Source of the DNA: Bin5 sp965220715
Lineage (GTDB): Bacteria > Chloroflexota > Anaerolineae > Caldilineales > Caldilineaceae
Direction: 5' to 3'
DNA: 64,000 bases
NCBI GenBank assembly: GCA_965220715.1
Contig: OZ244843.1
Coordinates: 1,674,001 to 1,738,000, forward strand
Position 1 is the stretch's first letter; the number at the start of each line of letters is the position of its first letter. Made by a program: the position numbers and the translations under genes. Shown here in pieces: positions 1 to 8,545 of the stretch. The notes under the pieces were generated by a model that searched no databases, was not told the DNA's origin, and saw only the letters and a program-made list of their open reading frames with translations.

Positions 1-524
1 CCTCGCGCGTGAGCTCCCACATTCCCCTGCGGGCCGTCTATGAGCATATCTCCGTCGCTGAAATTCTGCCCGCCATTCGCCTGATCCACCATACCATCCG
101 CCGCAGCGGTCTGCCGTTGCCCCGCCTCGCCGTCGCCGGTCTGAATCCCCATGCCGGCGAAGGCGGACTGTTTGGCAGCGAAGAAATCGATGTAATCCGC
201 CCCGCGATAGAAGCCGCCCAGGAAGAAGATATCGCCGCGACCGGCCCATACCCGCCCGACACCGTCTTTCTGCGAGCGAGTCGCGGCGAGTTCGACGGCG
301 TCGTAACCATGTACCACGATCAGGGCCAGATCGCTATGAAGCTGCTGGGCTTCGAACGCGGCGTCACCATCCACGGCGGCCTGCCCACGCCGATTACAAC
401 CCCGGCCCACGGCACCGCTTTCGACATCGTCGGGCAGGGCGTAGCCAACCCCCAGGCTCTCAAGCAAGCCCTGAAGCTGTGCGCGCAGATGCTCACCCCT
501 GGGCGGCGCGGGCAACCCGCATAA
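1..524 (+). CDS. pdxA2: PdxA/PdxA2-family dehydrogenase, C-terminal part (5' end outside window)
   Basis: The reading frame is open from base 3 to the stop at 524, so this is the C-terminal half of a protein of usual length about 330 residues. It carries the family signatures SHIPLR, GLNPHAGE, GPYPPDTVF, MYHDQGQ and HGTAFDI. PdxA enzymes are NAD- and metal-dependent 4-phosphohydroxy-acid dehydrogenases/decarboxylases. The PdxA2 subgroup oxidises threonate- or erythronate-4-phosphate after a DUF1537 kinase, and such a kinase lies on the opposite strand at 1907-3145. This favours PdxA2 over the vitamin B6 enzyme, but that choice is an inference. A DegT-type aminotransferase follows 12 bp downstream, probably in the same operon. 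Confidence 0.85.
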   Translation, partial: SRVSSHIPLRAVYEHISVAEILPAIRLIHHTIRRSGLPLPRLAVAGLNPHAGEGGLFGSEEIDVIRPAIEAAQEEDIAATGPYPPDTVFLRASRGEFDGVVTMYHDQGQIAMKLLGFERGVTIHGGLPTPITTPAHGTAFDIVGQGVANPQALKQALKLCAQMLTPGRRGQPA

Positions 525-536
525 GCAGAGGAAAAT

Positions 537-1724
537 ATGACAAAAAGCAGGCTCGCGATCCATGGCGGCGAATCGGTCCGCTCCCGGCCGTGGCCGAGTT
601 GGCCGCAGTGGGACGAAACCGAGCGCACCGGTCTGATGGCCGTGCTCGAACGCGGCGCTTGGGGCGGCTACGACGCAGCCGTGGCCGAATTCGAGGGCGC
701 CTTTGCCGCCCGTCATGCCGCTCGCTTCTGCATCACAACGGTCAACGGCACCACTACCCTGGAGACCGCACTGCGCGCGCTGGACATCGGCCCTGGCGAC
801 GAGGTGATCGTGCCTCCCTACACTTTCTACGCAACCGCAGCGTCTGTGCGCACCGTCGGCGCCACTCCCGTCTTCGCCGACGTCGACCTGGAGACGTGGA
901 ATCTTTCTATTCCCGCAGTCGAAGCGGCCATCGGCGAACGCACCAAAGCAGTAATTCCGGTCCACTTCGGCGGCCTGCCTGTAGATTTTGATAGCCTGCT
1001 GCCGCTGGCGCAGCGGCACGGTCTCTTCGTCATCGAAGACGCGGCCCACGCCCACGGCAGCAGCTGGAACGGCCGGCCCGTCGGCGCGCTGGGTATTGCC
1101 GGCTCTTTCAGCTTTCAAGCAAGCAAAAACCTGACCGCCGGCGAAGGCGGCGCGCTCCTGACCAACGACGCCGAGCTGGCCGAGCGCATGTGGAGCATCG
1201 CCAACTGCGGACGCAGCCCAGACGGCCACGGGTTCGATCATCCCAACCTCGGCACCAACCTGCGCCTCAGCGGCTGGCAAGCGGCAATCCTGTCTGCCGG
1301 TCTGACCCGGCTGGATGACCAGCTAAAGCGCCGCATGAGCAACGCCCGCCGTCTGCGCGGCTTTCTGGAGGAGATCGATGGGCTGACGCCGCAGCGCTGG
1401 GATCCACGCGCCGACGCCCATTCCCATCATCTCTTTCTCATGCGCTACGATGCCGAGCATTTCGGCGGGCTGCCCCGCCAGGAGTTCATCTCCGCGCTGC
1501 GCGGCGAAAACATCCCCGTCGGCCCGCTCTACCCCTACCCCCTCTATCACCAACCCCCGCTGGTCGAACCTTTCAGCCGCGTGACGCCCTGCCCCAGCAG
1601 CGAACTGCTCTGCCAGCAGACCATTTCCATGAGCCAGAACGTCCTCCTGGCCGAGCCGGAGGAGATGGATGATATCGTTCACGCCATTCTGAAAGTACGC
1701 GAGAACATCGACGCGTTCGTGTGA
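537..1724 (+). CDS. DegT/DnrJ/EryC1/StrS-family PLP aminotransferase
   Basis: This 395-residue protein has the full length of the sugar aminotransferase fold (aspartate aminotransferase superfamily). Visible motifs are NGTTTLE (residues 70-76), PPYTFYAT (93-100), EDAAHAHG (167-174, the PLP-pyridine Asp168) and SFQASKNLTAGEGG, where Lys197 should form the Schiff base. Family members transaminate keto-sugars, or in some cases act as dehydratases. The ATG follows GAGGAAAAT and lies 12 bp after the pdxA2 stop, so the two are probably cotranscribed. Its link to four-carbon sugar acids is not established. It could equally act in amino-sugar or cyclitol metabolism. Confidence 0.88.
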   Translation: MTKSRLAIHGGESVRSRPWPSWPQWDETERTGLMAVLERGAWGGYDAAVAEFEGAFAARHAARFCITTVNGTTTLETALRALDIGPGDEVIVPPYTFYATAASVRTVGATPVFADVDLETWNLSIPAVEAAIGERTKAVIPVHFGGLPVDFDSLLPLAQRHGLFVIEDAAHAHGSSWNGRPVGALGIAGSFSFQASKNLTAGEGGALLTNDAELAERMWSIANCGRSPDGHGFDHPNLGTNLRLSGWQAAILSAGLTRLDDQLKRRMSNARRLRGFLEEIDGLTPQRWDPRADAHSHHLFLMRYDAEHFGGLPRQEFISALRGENIPVGPLYPYPLYHQPPLVEPFSRVTPCPSSELLCQQTISMSQNVLLAEPEEMDDIVHAILKVRENIDAFV

Positions 1725-1906
1725 TCGGACGTTACAGCGCAGAGGGGTGAAGCGGTTGCAGCGTCCGGATCGCGTTTCCTTTCGACGCAGCCCTCTCGCT
1801 CTCGTTGCAAAGCCGATCCTCGACAGACTGGCCAAAAGTTGGTGTCAGCGGCGCCAAGATCAGCCAGTGAACTGTCCCCATCGACCCCCAATGCACGTAA
1901 TGACGT

Positions 1907-3145
1907 TCAAGACAGGTGATGGGCGTCAGGACCGAGCAATCTTACTTTGTCCAGCAACTCTACCAGCGTCCTATCTCCGCCGAAGCCCCCAGGCTTGATC
2001 ACCACCAGCGTCGTGCGCCCGTTGATGACAGCACTGCATAGCGGCATCCCCGGCAGCAACTCCTGTTCAACCGAGAGCCGCGCTACGTTCAGGAGCTTGA
2101 GGATAGGCATAGCCGTATCACCGCCGACGAGGAGCAGTAGATCGAACGGCCGCCGGGCCAGCGCAGCGACGCTGACGCGAGCCAGATGGTCGGCCCTCCG
2201 TCGCGCCCCCTTGCCTTCCAGAACTGTGCCGGGTTCGGGCAGGGGCTGCTGCAACAGCCAGATCGGCTGAGCCGGATCGAGAGTTGCTGTGTCCGCCGCA
2301 TCAGTCTCCGGCAGCACGATCTTCCGGCTGACGGCTGAATGAGGAGCTTCACCCTCCGAGCGGAGCAGGCAGTCGATCTGCCGGTGGGCAACGTCGCTGC
2401 CACTGCCCACGACCAGCAGGACAGACTGCACCGGCGAGCGCAGACATCCTGTCGGCGGAGCAGGAAAATCCCCTTTTACGCCGACTTGTCGGACGATCGC
2501 ACCCACTAATCCGGCACTCCCGCACAGCAGCGCGTCAGGCAGCGCCTCCTGCTGCGCTTGCAACACTCTGTCCAGGTCGTCGTCCGTCAGCGCGTCAACC
2601 GCGATGACGGTTCGTCCCTTGTGTCTGCAGGTGTCCCGCACCCGCATTAACTGTTTCATGCCCGCCGCCAATTCTCCTCCACGCACCTGCTCCAGAGAGA
2701 GCGCCGCCACAGGATGACGACTCTGCTCGCGCAGGAGGGAGGGCAGATGGAGGGCTTGCGTTCCAAGTTCGGGAGTCGTGAGAATCCCGTTGCGCAGACC
2801 GCGGTTCTGGGGAGGAAAGGCCGGGCAGACAATAGCGGCCGGCGCGTCCACCAGATCCAGCAGGGCGTCCAGTTCGCTACCGATGTTGCCGCGCAGGGTC
2901 GAGTCGATTTTCTTGTACCACCGCCGGTCCAGTGCTGGCACCGACGCGGCTGTGTTACACACTTGATGTGCGGCCTCCTCTGCCGACAGATGGCGGGAGT
3001 CGGAGGTAAAGGCCAGCGCTCCCGGCGCCAGAGGCAGTTCTGGAATATCCAGGAAGATAGTTGCCGGCAGCCCAAACCGCCGGCAACGGGCCGCAGTATC
3101 CGCAGCGCCGGTCAGGTCGTCGGCAAGAATTTTCAGGTATCTCAT
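1907..3145 (-). CDS. DUF1537 four-carbon acid sugar kinase
   Basis: A 412-residue protein starting MRYLKILADDLTGAADT, which holds the family N-terminal DDLTGA motif. Further family marks are KKIDSTLRGNIG (substrate side), VCPAFPPQNR and a C-terminal GGDTA...VIKPGGFGG nucleotide-binding region. DUF1537 kinases phosphorylate threonate, erythronate or related acid sugars at O4, and PdxA2-type dehydrogenases then oxidise the product. I chose ATG 3145 because AGGA lies 11 bases upstream and homologues begin at this motif. The frame is open to 3277 but that extension looks non-coding. It converges with the pdxA2-DegT pair across a 182-bp gap in which I see no terminator. Confidence 0.88.
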   Translation of the reverse strand: MRYLKILADDLTGAADTAARCRRFGLPATIFLDIPELPLAPGALAFTSDSRHLSAEEAAHQVCNTAASVPALDRRWYKKIDSTLRGNIGSELDALLDLVDAPAAIVCPAFPPQNRGLRNGILTTPELGTQALHLPSLLREQSRHPVAALSLEQVRGGELAAGMKQLMRVRDTCRHKGRTVIAVDALTDDDLDRVLQAQQEALPDALLCGSAGLVGAIVRQVGVKGDFPAPPTGCLRSPVQSVLLVVGSGSDVAHRQIDCLLRSEGEAPHSAVSRKIVLPETDAADTATLDPAQPIWLLQQPLPEPGTVLEGKGARRRADHLARVSVAALARRPFDLLLLVGGDTAMPILKLLNVARLSVEQELLPGMPLCSAVINGRTTLVVIKPGGFGGDRTLVELLDKVRLLGPDAHHLS

Positions 3146-3268
3146 GGCGTCAGTTCCTGCTATACTTAATACGCCAGCAGCGTTCACGTAGTAGTGAGGA
3201 AGCGCATACACGCTTTCAAGCATAAACTCGCTTGGGCAGGCGCGCAAGCGACCCACCGCCACCCACAT

Positions 3269-3664
3269 ATGACGCAAATCAATCTATTCGAGCAAGATGC
3301 ACCGCTGCAATTCGAGCGGATACTGATATTTCCCTATCCCGACCTGCGACGCCTGTGGGTACGCATCTGGTTGCCCGCCCGCCTGCAGGATGATGCCCCC
3401 AATGTCGAGATGTTCGTCTACAACCCCGACGGTACCGAAAACAACAGTCTCGTCCTGCTGGCCCAGACCGACACCCGCCTCAACAATACTCTGCACCTGA
3501 AAGATCCCGTCATGCCCAACGAAACCTACCGGGTGGAAGCAGTGCTGTCCGTCGGGCTGAGCAAGGAACCGCAACTGGTAGACCATCAGACTTTCGACCT
3601 GACGTTGACCTTCCGCGACCCGGAGGCAGGCGAACCGGGATTCGGCATCAACTGCACTGCGTAG
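3269..3664 (+). CDS. Small protein of unknown function, probably beta-rich
   Basis: About 131 residues from MTQINLFEQD. I do not recognise a family. The sequence alternates hydrophobic and polar residues (RLWVRIWLPARL, NVEMFVYNPDGTEN, YRVEAVLSVGL), which suggests a beta-sandwich, and it ends in GFGINCTA. There is no signal peptide or membrane segment. No strong Shine-Dalgarno precedes ATG 3269, and the frame is open from 3194, so the start is uncertain. It lies 95 bp upstream of the ATP-grasp-like gene on the same strand and may belong to that group. Confidence 0.55.
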   Translation: MTQINLFEQDAPLQFERILIFPYPDLRRLWVRIWLPARLQDDAPNVEMFVYNPDGTENNSLVLLAQTDTRLNNTLHLKDPVMPNETYRVEAVLSVGLSKEPQLVDHQTFDLTLTFRDPEAGEPGFGINCTA

Positions 3665-3759
3665 GTTCTTGACTGTAACGCTTGGCATATCTCTATCGAC
3701 GCAGAAGCTGCTGAGAACGAAGAGCAGGCCACTGAGACCTGCAGGACGGCTACTGGCTA

Positions 3760-5139
3760 ATGAATTCTTCAACTGCCATCTCCCACTACCACGACCTCCT
3801 CCTTCAGCCCGGCCTCGCCGGTGACAGCTGGGATCTGCTTACGGCGCGCATGGCGGAGCGCCATATGGTCTTCGGCGAGCGCCCTCTTTGCACTGTCCTG
3901 CGCCCGCTGATGTATACGCCGGCCGAGTGGCGCTACCTGGTTGATCGCACCGAAATGATTCTACGCGTTTTCGACCGGCTGGCCCGTCTGATGCTGCAGG
4001 ACGCCGGGCTACGGGCGCAAATTCACGCCACACCGGAGGAGGAGCAGCTGCTCCACATCGACCACGGCTACAACGCTACCGTCCCCACCGCCCGGCTGGA
4101 CAGCTTCTTCGCCCGCAACGAGGATGGCAGCCGCAGCCTCGGTTTCGTCGAGTTCAACGGCGAAAGCCCGGCCTCGATGGCCTTTTCGGACGTACTGAGC
4201 GACCTGTTCCTGGAGATGCCGGTTATGCAAGAGTTCGGCCGGCGCTATGCCGTGCGCGCGCTGCCCAGCAAAAAACCGGCTCTCGACGAGTTCCTGCGCG
4301 TCTACTACGAATGGCGGGGCAATCGCCACAAACTGCCCGATGTCGCTATCGTCGACTGGCATGGCGTGCCTACAGCCACCGAATTTGAACTGTTCGTCGA
4401 GTATTTCGCTGAGAACGGTATCACGGCGGTCATCTGCGATCCGGAGGAGATGGAGTTTCGGAACGGGCAGTTGTATGCCGGCGACACGCCTGTCGATTTC
4501 GTCTACAAGAGAGTTCTGATCAGCGAGCTACTGGATCGCTACGGGCTGGATCATCCGATTGTTGACGCGTTGCACGCCCGCGCGGTCTGCCTGGTGAACC
4601 CTTTCAGTTGCAAGCTGCTCCACAAAAAGGCCAGCCTGGCCGTTGCCAGCGACGAGCGCAATGCCCACCTACTGACCGCAGCCGAACAGCAAGCGGTGCG
4701 CGCCCACATCCCCTGGACCCGCACAGTGGAGGCGCGTGCCACACTCGATCCCGCCGGCAATCCAATCGACCTCCTGCCCTGGTCCAGCGTCAACAGGGAG
4801 GGGCTGGTGCTCAAACCGAATGACGAATACGGCGGCAAAGGCGTGTTAATCGGCTGGGAAACGGAGCAGAGCGCATGGGACGCGGTCCTGGCCGGCGCCG
4901 CCAGTGAACCGACGATCGTTCAGGAACGGGTCCAAATAGCCGACGAAGAGTTCCCGACCTTGACTGCCGAGGGCACTGTGAAGATCGACCGTCGTCTGGT
5001 GGATTCGGATCCGTTTCTGTTCCGCGGCCAGCGCGTTCACGGCTGTCTGTGCCGCCTGAGCAGCCAGACACTCCTCAACGTAACCGCCGGCGGCGGCTCG
5101 ATTGTACCCGTGTTCGTGGTCGAGGAGAAGGACGTGTAG
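3760..5139 (+). CDS. Circularly permuted ATP-grasp-like protein (glutathionylspermidine-synthase-like fold)
   Basis: A 459-residue soluble protein. Its features fit the circularly permuted ATP-grasp group: EFNGESPAS (131-139), VDWHGVPTATEFE (198-210), FVYKRV (247-252), VNPFSCKLLHKKA (279-291) and a LVLKPNDEYGGKGV segment (349-362) that resembles the nucleotide-binding Lys/Gly-rich loop. Enzymes of this fold join a carboxylate to an amine at the cost of ATP. The next two genes are carboxylate-amine ligases of the GCS2 type, so three amide-bond-forming enzymes may work in one pathway. The substrate is unknown. The assignment rests on motif pattern, not on alignment. Confidence 0.75.
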   Translation: MNSSTAISHYHDLLLQPGLAGDSWDLLTARMAERHMVFGERPLCTVLRPLMYTPAEWRYLVDRTEMILRVFDRLARLMLQDAGLRAQIHATPEEEQLLHIDHGYNATVPTARLDSFFARNEDGSRSLGFVEFNGESPASMAFSDVLSDLFLEMPVMQEFGRRYAVRALPSKKPALDEFLRVYYEWRGNRHKLPDVAIVDWHGVPTATEFELFVEYFAENGITAVICDPEEMEFRNGQLYAGDTPVDFVYKRVLISELLDRYGLDHPIVDALHARAVCLVNPFSCKLLHKKASLAVASDERNAHLLTAAEQQAVRAHIPWTRTVEARATLDPAGNPIDLLPWSSVNREGLVLKPNDEYGGKGVLIGWETEQSAWDAVLAGAASEPTIVQERVQIADEEFPTLTAEGTVKIDRRLVDSDPFLFRGQRVHGCLCRLSSQTLLNVTAGGGSIVPVFVVEEKDV

Positions 5140-5299
5140 CAGGCCCCAAGGCCGCCCGCATCCAAACCGGCGCGCGAGGAACAAAGGGCCGCAAGCTATT
5201 CCCGGAGCTACTATGCCGCGCTCCGGTCGCCCGTGCAGAAACGCAAAGGAAAGTCTGGAGAATGGAGAGCCGCGAGCACGCGGTAGAAAAGAGTGAATT

Positions 5300-6526
5300 A
5301 TGGCCGATTACAGCCAACCCTCCTTTAACATCAGCATCGAAGAGGAGTATCAATTCATCGACCCGAACAGCCGGGAATTGCGCGGGTTTGCCACCGCCCA
5401 AGGGCTTACGCTCGCGGACCCCCAGGGGCGAGAAAAGAGAAAGGAGCAGAGAGAAAGGAGTGAACAGTTCACGCCTCGTGCCGGCGCGCCATCTGGATCT
5501 CTCACTCCTGCAGCGGGCACACCAGTCTGCCATGATGTCAAGCAGGCCCGCCGCGAGCTGCTGCGCATCCGCCGTTCGATGCGGGAACTGGCCGCGTCGC
5601 ATGGCCTCAAGCTGATGGCCGCCGGCGCCCATCCTTTCAGCCATTTGGAGCGGACGCAGGTGGAGTCGCCCCGTTATCGAGCCCTGCTCGAGGACACGCA
5701 GATCATCGCCCGGCGGCTGCTCGCCTTCGGCATGTATGTCCACATCGGTATCGACGAACGAAACCTGGCCATCGACGTGATGAACGCGATGCGCTATCTG
5801 CTACCCCATATCCTTTGTCTCGCCAACTCCTCTCCCTTTTGGCAGGGTCTCGATACCGGGTTGGCCAGCTATCGCTCCGTTCTCTTGGACGCCCTGCCCC
5901 GCACCGGCATCCCCAACGCCTTCCGCAGTCACAACGACTATTTGGGCTATGTCGATACCCTTATTCGCACCAACAGCATCCCCGATTCTGAAGCGATCTG
6001 GTGGGACATTCGCCCCCATTCCCATCAGCAGGACCGGTCGCGCATTGGCGTCGAAGCAGGGCAAGACGCTCGGTCCGAAAATACAGCTACTGACCAGGCG
6101 GCGTTGGAAATTCGCGTCTGTGATGCCCTTCCCGACATTGACGACGCGCTGGCCGTTGCCGCCCTGATCCAGGCGACCGTCGCCTGGATGGTGGATCTGC
6201 GCCATCGCAACATGTCCTTCCGCCTCTACGACCGCACGCTTATCGCCGAAAACAAATGGCGGGCCGTTCGCTACGGTCTGCAGGGGAAACTCCTCGACTT
6301 CGGCATTGAACAGGAGGTCCCCATCCGCGATCTCTTGCACGAACTGCTCGAACGTGTCGAACCGGTGCTGGACCGGCTCAACTGCCGGGCGGAGGTTGCG
6401 CACATCCATACCATCATGGCGCGCGGGGCCAGCTCCGACCAACAACGCCACGTCTGGCGGCAGAGCGGCGCCGACGGCAAGGCGGTCGTCGATTTTCTAG
6501 TTTCGCAGACGGAGCAGAGCTTATGA
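5300..6526 (+). CDS. Carboxylate-amine ligase (GCS2/YbdK family) with altered active site
   Basis: This 408-residue protein is a paralogue of the next gene: SIEEEYQFIDP (12-22), FGMYVHIGID (143-152), SSPFWQGL (177-184), NKWRAVRYGL near 320. Two catalytic blocks are changed. The family segment corresponding to ELHQSMVELGTP in the neighbour is replaced by an Arg/Glu/Gln-rich stretch (about residues 40-72). The block WWDIRPH (234-240) is separated from LEIRVCD (269-275) by about 23 extra residues. The frame is intact throughout. The stop overlaps the next start as ATGA, so the two are probably translationally coupled. It may be inactive or act as a partner subunit of the intact ligase. Confidence 0.85.
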   Translation: MADYSQPSFNISIEEEYQFIDPNSRELRGFATAQGLTLADPQGREKRKEQRERSEQFTPRAGAPSGSLTPAAGTPVCHDVKQARRELLRIRRSMRELAASHGLKLMAAGAHPFSHLERTQVESPRYRALLEDTQIIARRLLAFGMYVHIGIDERNLAIDVMNAMRYLLPHILCLANSSPFWQGLDTGLASYRSVLLDALPRTGIPNAFRSHNDYLGYVDTLIRTNSIPDSEAIWWDIRPHSHQQDRSRIGVEAGQDARSENTATDQAALEIRVCDALPDIDDALAVAALIQATVAWMVDLRHRNMSFRLYDRTLIAENKWRAVRYGLQGKLLDFGIEQEVPIRDLLHELLERVEPVLDRLNCRAEVAHIHTIMARGASSDQQRHVWRQSGADGKAVVDFLVSQTEQSL

Positions 6527-7635
6527 TTGCACGTCCCCAGCTGACGCTCGGCATTGAGGAAGAGTATCAGGTAGTCGATCCGGAGAGCGGCCAACTGCGC
6601 TCGTTCATTACCCAGTTCATCGAAGATGGCAAGATGGTGATCGTGGAGCGGGAAATCAAAGCGGAGTTGCACCAGTCAATGGTGGAACTGGGCACGCCGG
6701 TCTGCGCCACGCCCGCCGAGGCCAAAGAGGAGCTCCTGAGGCAACGTGCCTTCATCAGCCGGCTCGCCCAGGAGAAAGGGTTCGCCATCGTAGCCGCGGC
6801 CACGCATCCCATGAGCCGCTGGTCGGACCAGGAGGTGACGCCATTTCCGCGCTATCAGGGCGTGCTGGAGGAGATGCAGCTGCTGGCCCAGCGTCTGCTC
6901 ATCTTCGGCATGCACATTCATGTCGGCCTGGATGATCCCAATTTCGCCATCGACACGATGAACGTCCTCCGCTACATGCTGCCCCATCTCCTGGCCCTGA
7001 GCGCCAGCAGCCCCTTCTGGTCCGGGCGGCGAACCGGGCTGAAAAGCTACCGCGCCGTCGTCTTTGAAGATTTCCCCCGCAGCGGCATTCCCGACGTATT
7101 CCCGAACCGCGCCGCCTATGAGGCGTTGATCCGGACCCTGGCCAATACCGGCTGCATCCCCGACTCCAGCAAGATCTGGTGGGACGTGCGCCCCCATCAC
7201 ATCTACCCAACGCTGGAGTTTCGCATCTGCGATATCTGCACGCGTGTCGACGAGGCGATCGCCATCGTCGCGCTTTGCCAGGCGCTGGTACTCTGGCACT
7301 GGAAGCTGCGCCAGCGCAACGTCACGTTCCAGGTTTACAGCAAGGAGTTGATCGACGAGAACAAGTGGCGCGCGGCCCGCTACGGGCTGGACGGCAAGAT
7401 GATCGACTTCGGCAAGCAGGCAGAGCTGCCCGCCCGCTCACTGGTACGCGAGCTGGTCGAGCTTGTCGGCGAGGAGATCGCCGAACTGGGCAGCGAAAAG
7501 GAGATTGCGCCGATCGAGCTGATCCTCGCCAACGGTACCAGCGCCGACCGCCAGCTGCAGGTCTACGACGCCCAGGGCGGCGACGTCAAAGCTGTCGTCG
7601 ATCATCTCGCCGCGGAGACGGTGGAAGGGTTGTAG
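6523..7635 (+). CDS. Carboxylate-amine ligase (GCS2/YbdK family), intact
   Basis: At 370 residues it matches the YbdK-type ligase length. It keeps GIEEEYQVVDP (10-20), the metal/ATP-binding ELHQSMVELGTP (48-59), FGMHIHVGLDD, SSPFWSG, the uninterrupted IWWDVRPHHIYPTLEFRICD block and NKWRAARYGLDG. Members catalyse ATP-dependent ligation of an amine to a carboxylate, classically glutamate plus cysteine, but many act on unknown substrates. It overlaps the upstream paralogue by 4 bp. With the ATP-grasp-like gene it forms a candidate amide-forming cassette. I cannot say whether the product is a glutathione-like thiol or another amide. Confidence 0.92.
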   Translation: MIARPQLTLGIEEEYQVVDPESGQLRSFITQFIEDGKMVIVEREIKAELHQSMVELGTPVCATPAEAKEELLRQRAFISRLAQEKGFAIVAAATHPMSRWSDQEVTPFPRYQGVLEEMQLLAQRLLIFGMHIHVGLDDPNFAIDTMNVLRYMLPHLLALSASSPFWSGRRTGLKSYRAVVFEDFPRSGIPDVFPNRAAYEALIRTLANTGCIPDSSKIWWDVRPHHIYPTLEFRICDICTRVDEAIAIVALCQALVLWHWKLRQRNVTFQVYSKELIDENKWRAARYGLDGKMIDFGKQAELPARSLVRELVELVGEEIAELGSEKEIAPIELILANGTSADRQLQVYDAQGGDVKAVVDHLAAETVEGL

Positions 7636-7773
7636 TGGTGCGGGACTGCCCGGCGAGGGGAGCCATGATACGGTACGTTGGAGAACGAGTTGAGAATTAA
7701 GAAATCCTTCTGGATTCCGGTCTCTTAGACCTCTTCATTTTGATGGTGAGGCTACTTGTCGAAGGAAGACAAA

Positions 7774-8262
7774 ATGAACTGGCAAGAGGTCATCGAGAGG
7801 CCCGAACTGCAGGACCTGCCCTTCAAAATGGAACCGACGGAAACGGGGCAGATCCTGATGACGCCTGTCAAAGTGCTTCACGCAGCCTTCCAGGGAGAGA
7901 TTGAATATCTGCTACGGACGCTTAAGAGCGGCGGCTTGGCCCTGCCCGAATGCGCCGTTGCCACACGAAAAGGCACGAAGATAGCGGATGTCGCCTGGAT
8001 CTCTCATAAACGATTTGTCCGCATTCGCCACGTAACCGAAGCTCCGATTGCCCCGGAGATCTGCGTGGAAATCCTCTTCGCCAGCAACACGTCCGAGGAA
8101 ATGAGAGAGAAGGCGCAACTCTACTCTGAAAATGAAGCGCAAGGGTTCTGGCTTCGTACCGAAGAGGGCGAAATGAGCTTCTACAACAGGACAGGCAAAC
8201 TAGCGCGTTCGCTGCTTGTACCAGATTTTCCTCAAGTCGTTAGATTTCAGACCGATCTCTGA
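7774..8262 (+). CDS. Uma2-family (DUF820) restriction-endonuclease-like protein
   Basis: About 162 residues with the Uma2 PD-(D/E)XK core: ILMTPVKVLHAAFQGEIEYLL at the N-terminus, IADVAWIS (Asp), CVEILFASNTSEEMREKAQLY (Glu and the following Lys) and a final FWL strand. The family is expanded in Chloroflexota and Cyanobacteria and its role is mostly unknown. I prefer ATG 7774 because GGAAG lies 7-8 bases upstream; a TTG at 7756 is in frame. The glutamate in the usual EYW motif is replaced here (GFWL). The gene stands alone, followed by a second Uma2 gene. Confidence 0.85.
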   Translation: MNWQEVIERPELQDLPFKMEPTETGQILMTPVKVLHAAFQGEIEYLLRTLKSGGLALPECAVATRKGTKIADVAWISHKRFVRIRHVTEAPIAPEICVEILFASNTSEEMREKAQLYSENEAQGFWLRTEEGEMSFYNRTGKLARSLLVPDFPQVVRFQTDL

Positions 8263-8545
8263 ACCGCAGCGCTTGGCGGCCCGCGTCCCAGCGCAGTTGC
8301 CAGCCATCCACCGCGAACCGGCCCCTCTGGCCTCTCCCCACTGCCGTTCATTCCGCCCGGATTGGGCGAACAACCAGACCAGCCGCGCGCTGAGTTCAGT
8401 GTAGTTGCCCGCAGGCAGCCGGAAGCTCACCCCCATTTTGGGAAATGCCCGACAGGATAGGGTGTTGGGATCAGTCACGAATAACGTGATAGAATGCCCC
8501 TATGCCAGCCGGATTGCGGGCAGTTGTTATGCCGGAGGAGGGAGC
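8263..8545. other. Intergenic region between two Uma2 genes
   Basis: 283 bp without a convincing gene. A minus-strand frame (8200-8478) is open but overlaps the preceding Uma2 gene and has no clear start signal, so I do not call it. A strong ribosome-binding site, GGAGGAGGGAGC, ends the region just before ATG 8546. Confidence 0.5.

Noticed and set aside
1747..1998. Short plus-strand open frame between the DegT and DUF1537 genes
   Set aside because: It runs into the DUF1537 gene, has no ribosome-binding site and no coding character.
8200..8478. 92-codon minus-strand frame in the Uma2 intergenic region
   Set aside because: Overlaps the end of the first Uma2 gene. The protein resembles no family I can name, and no ribosome-binding site is visible.
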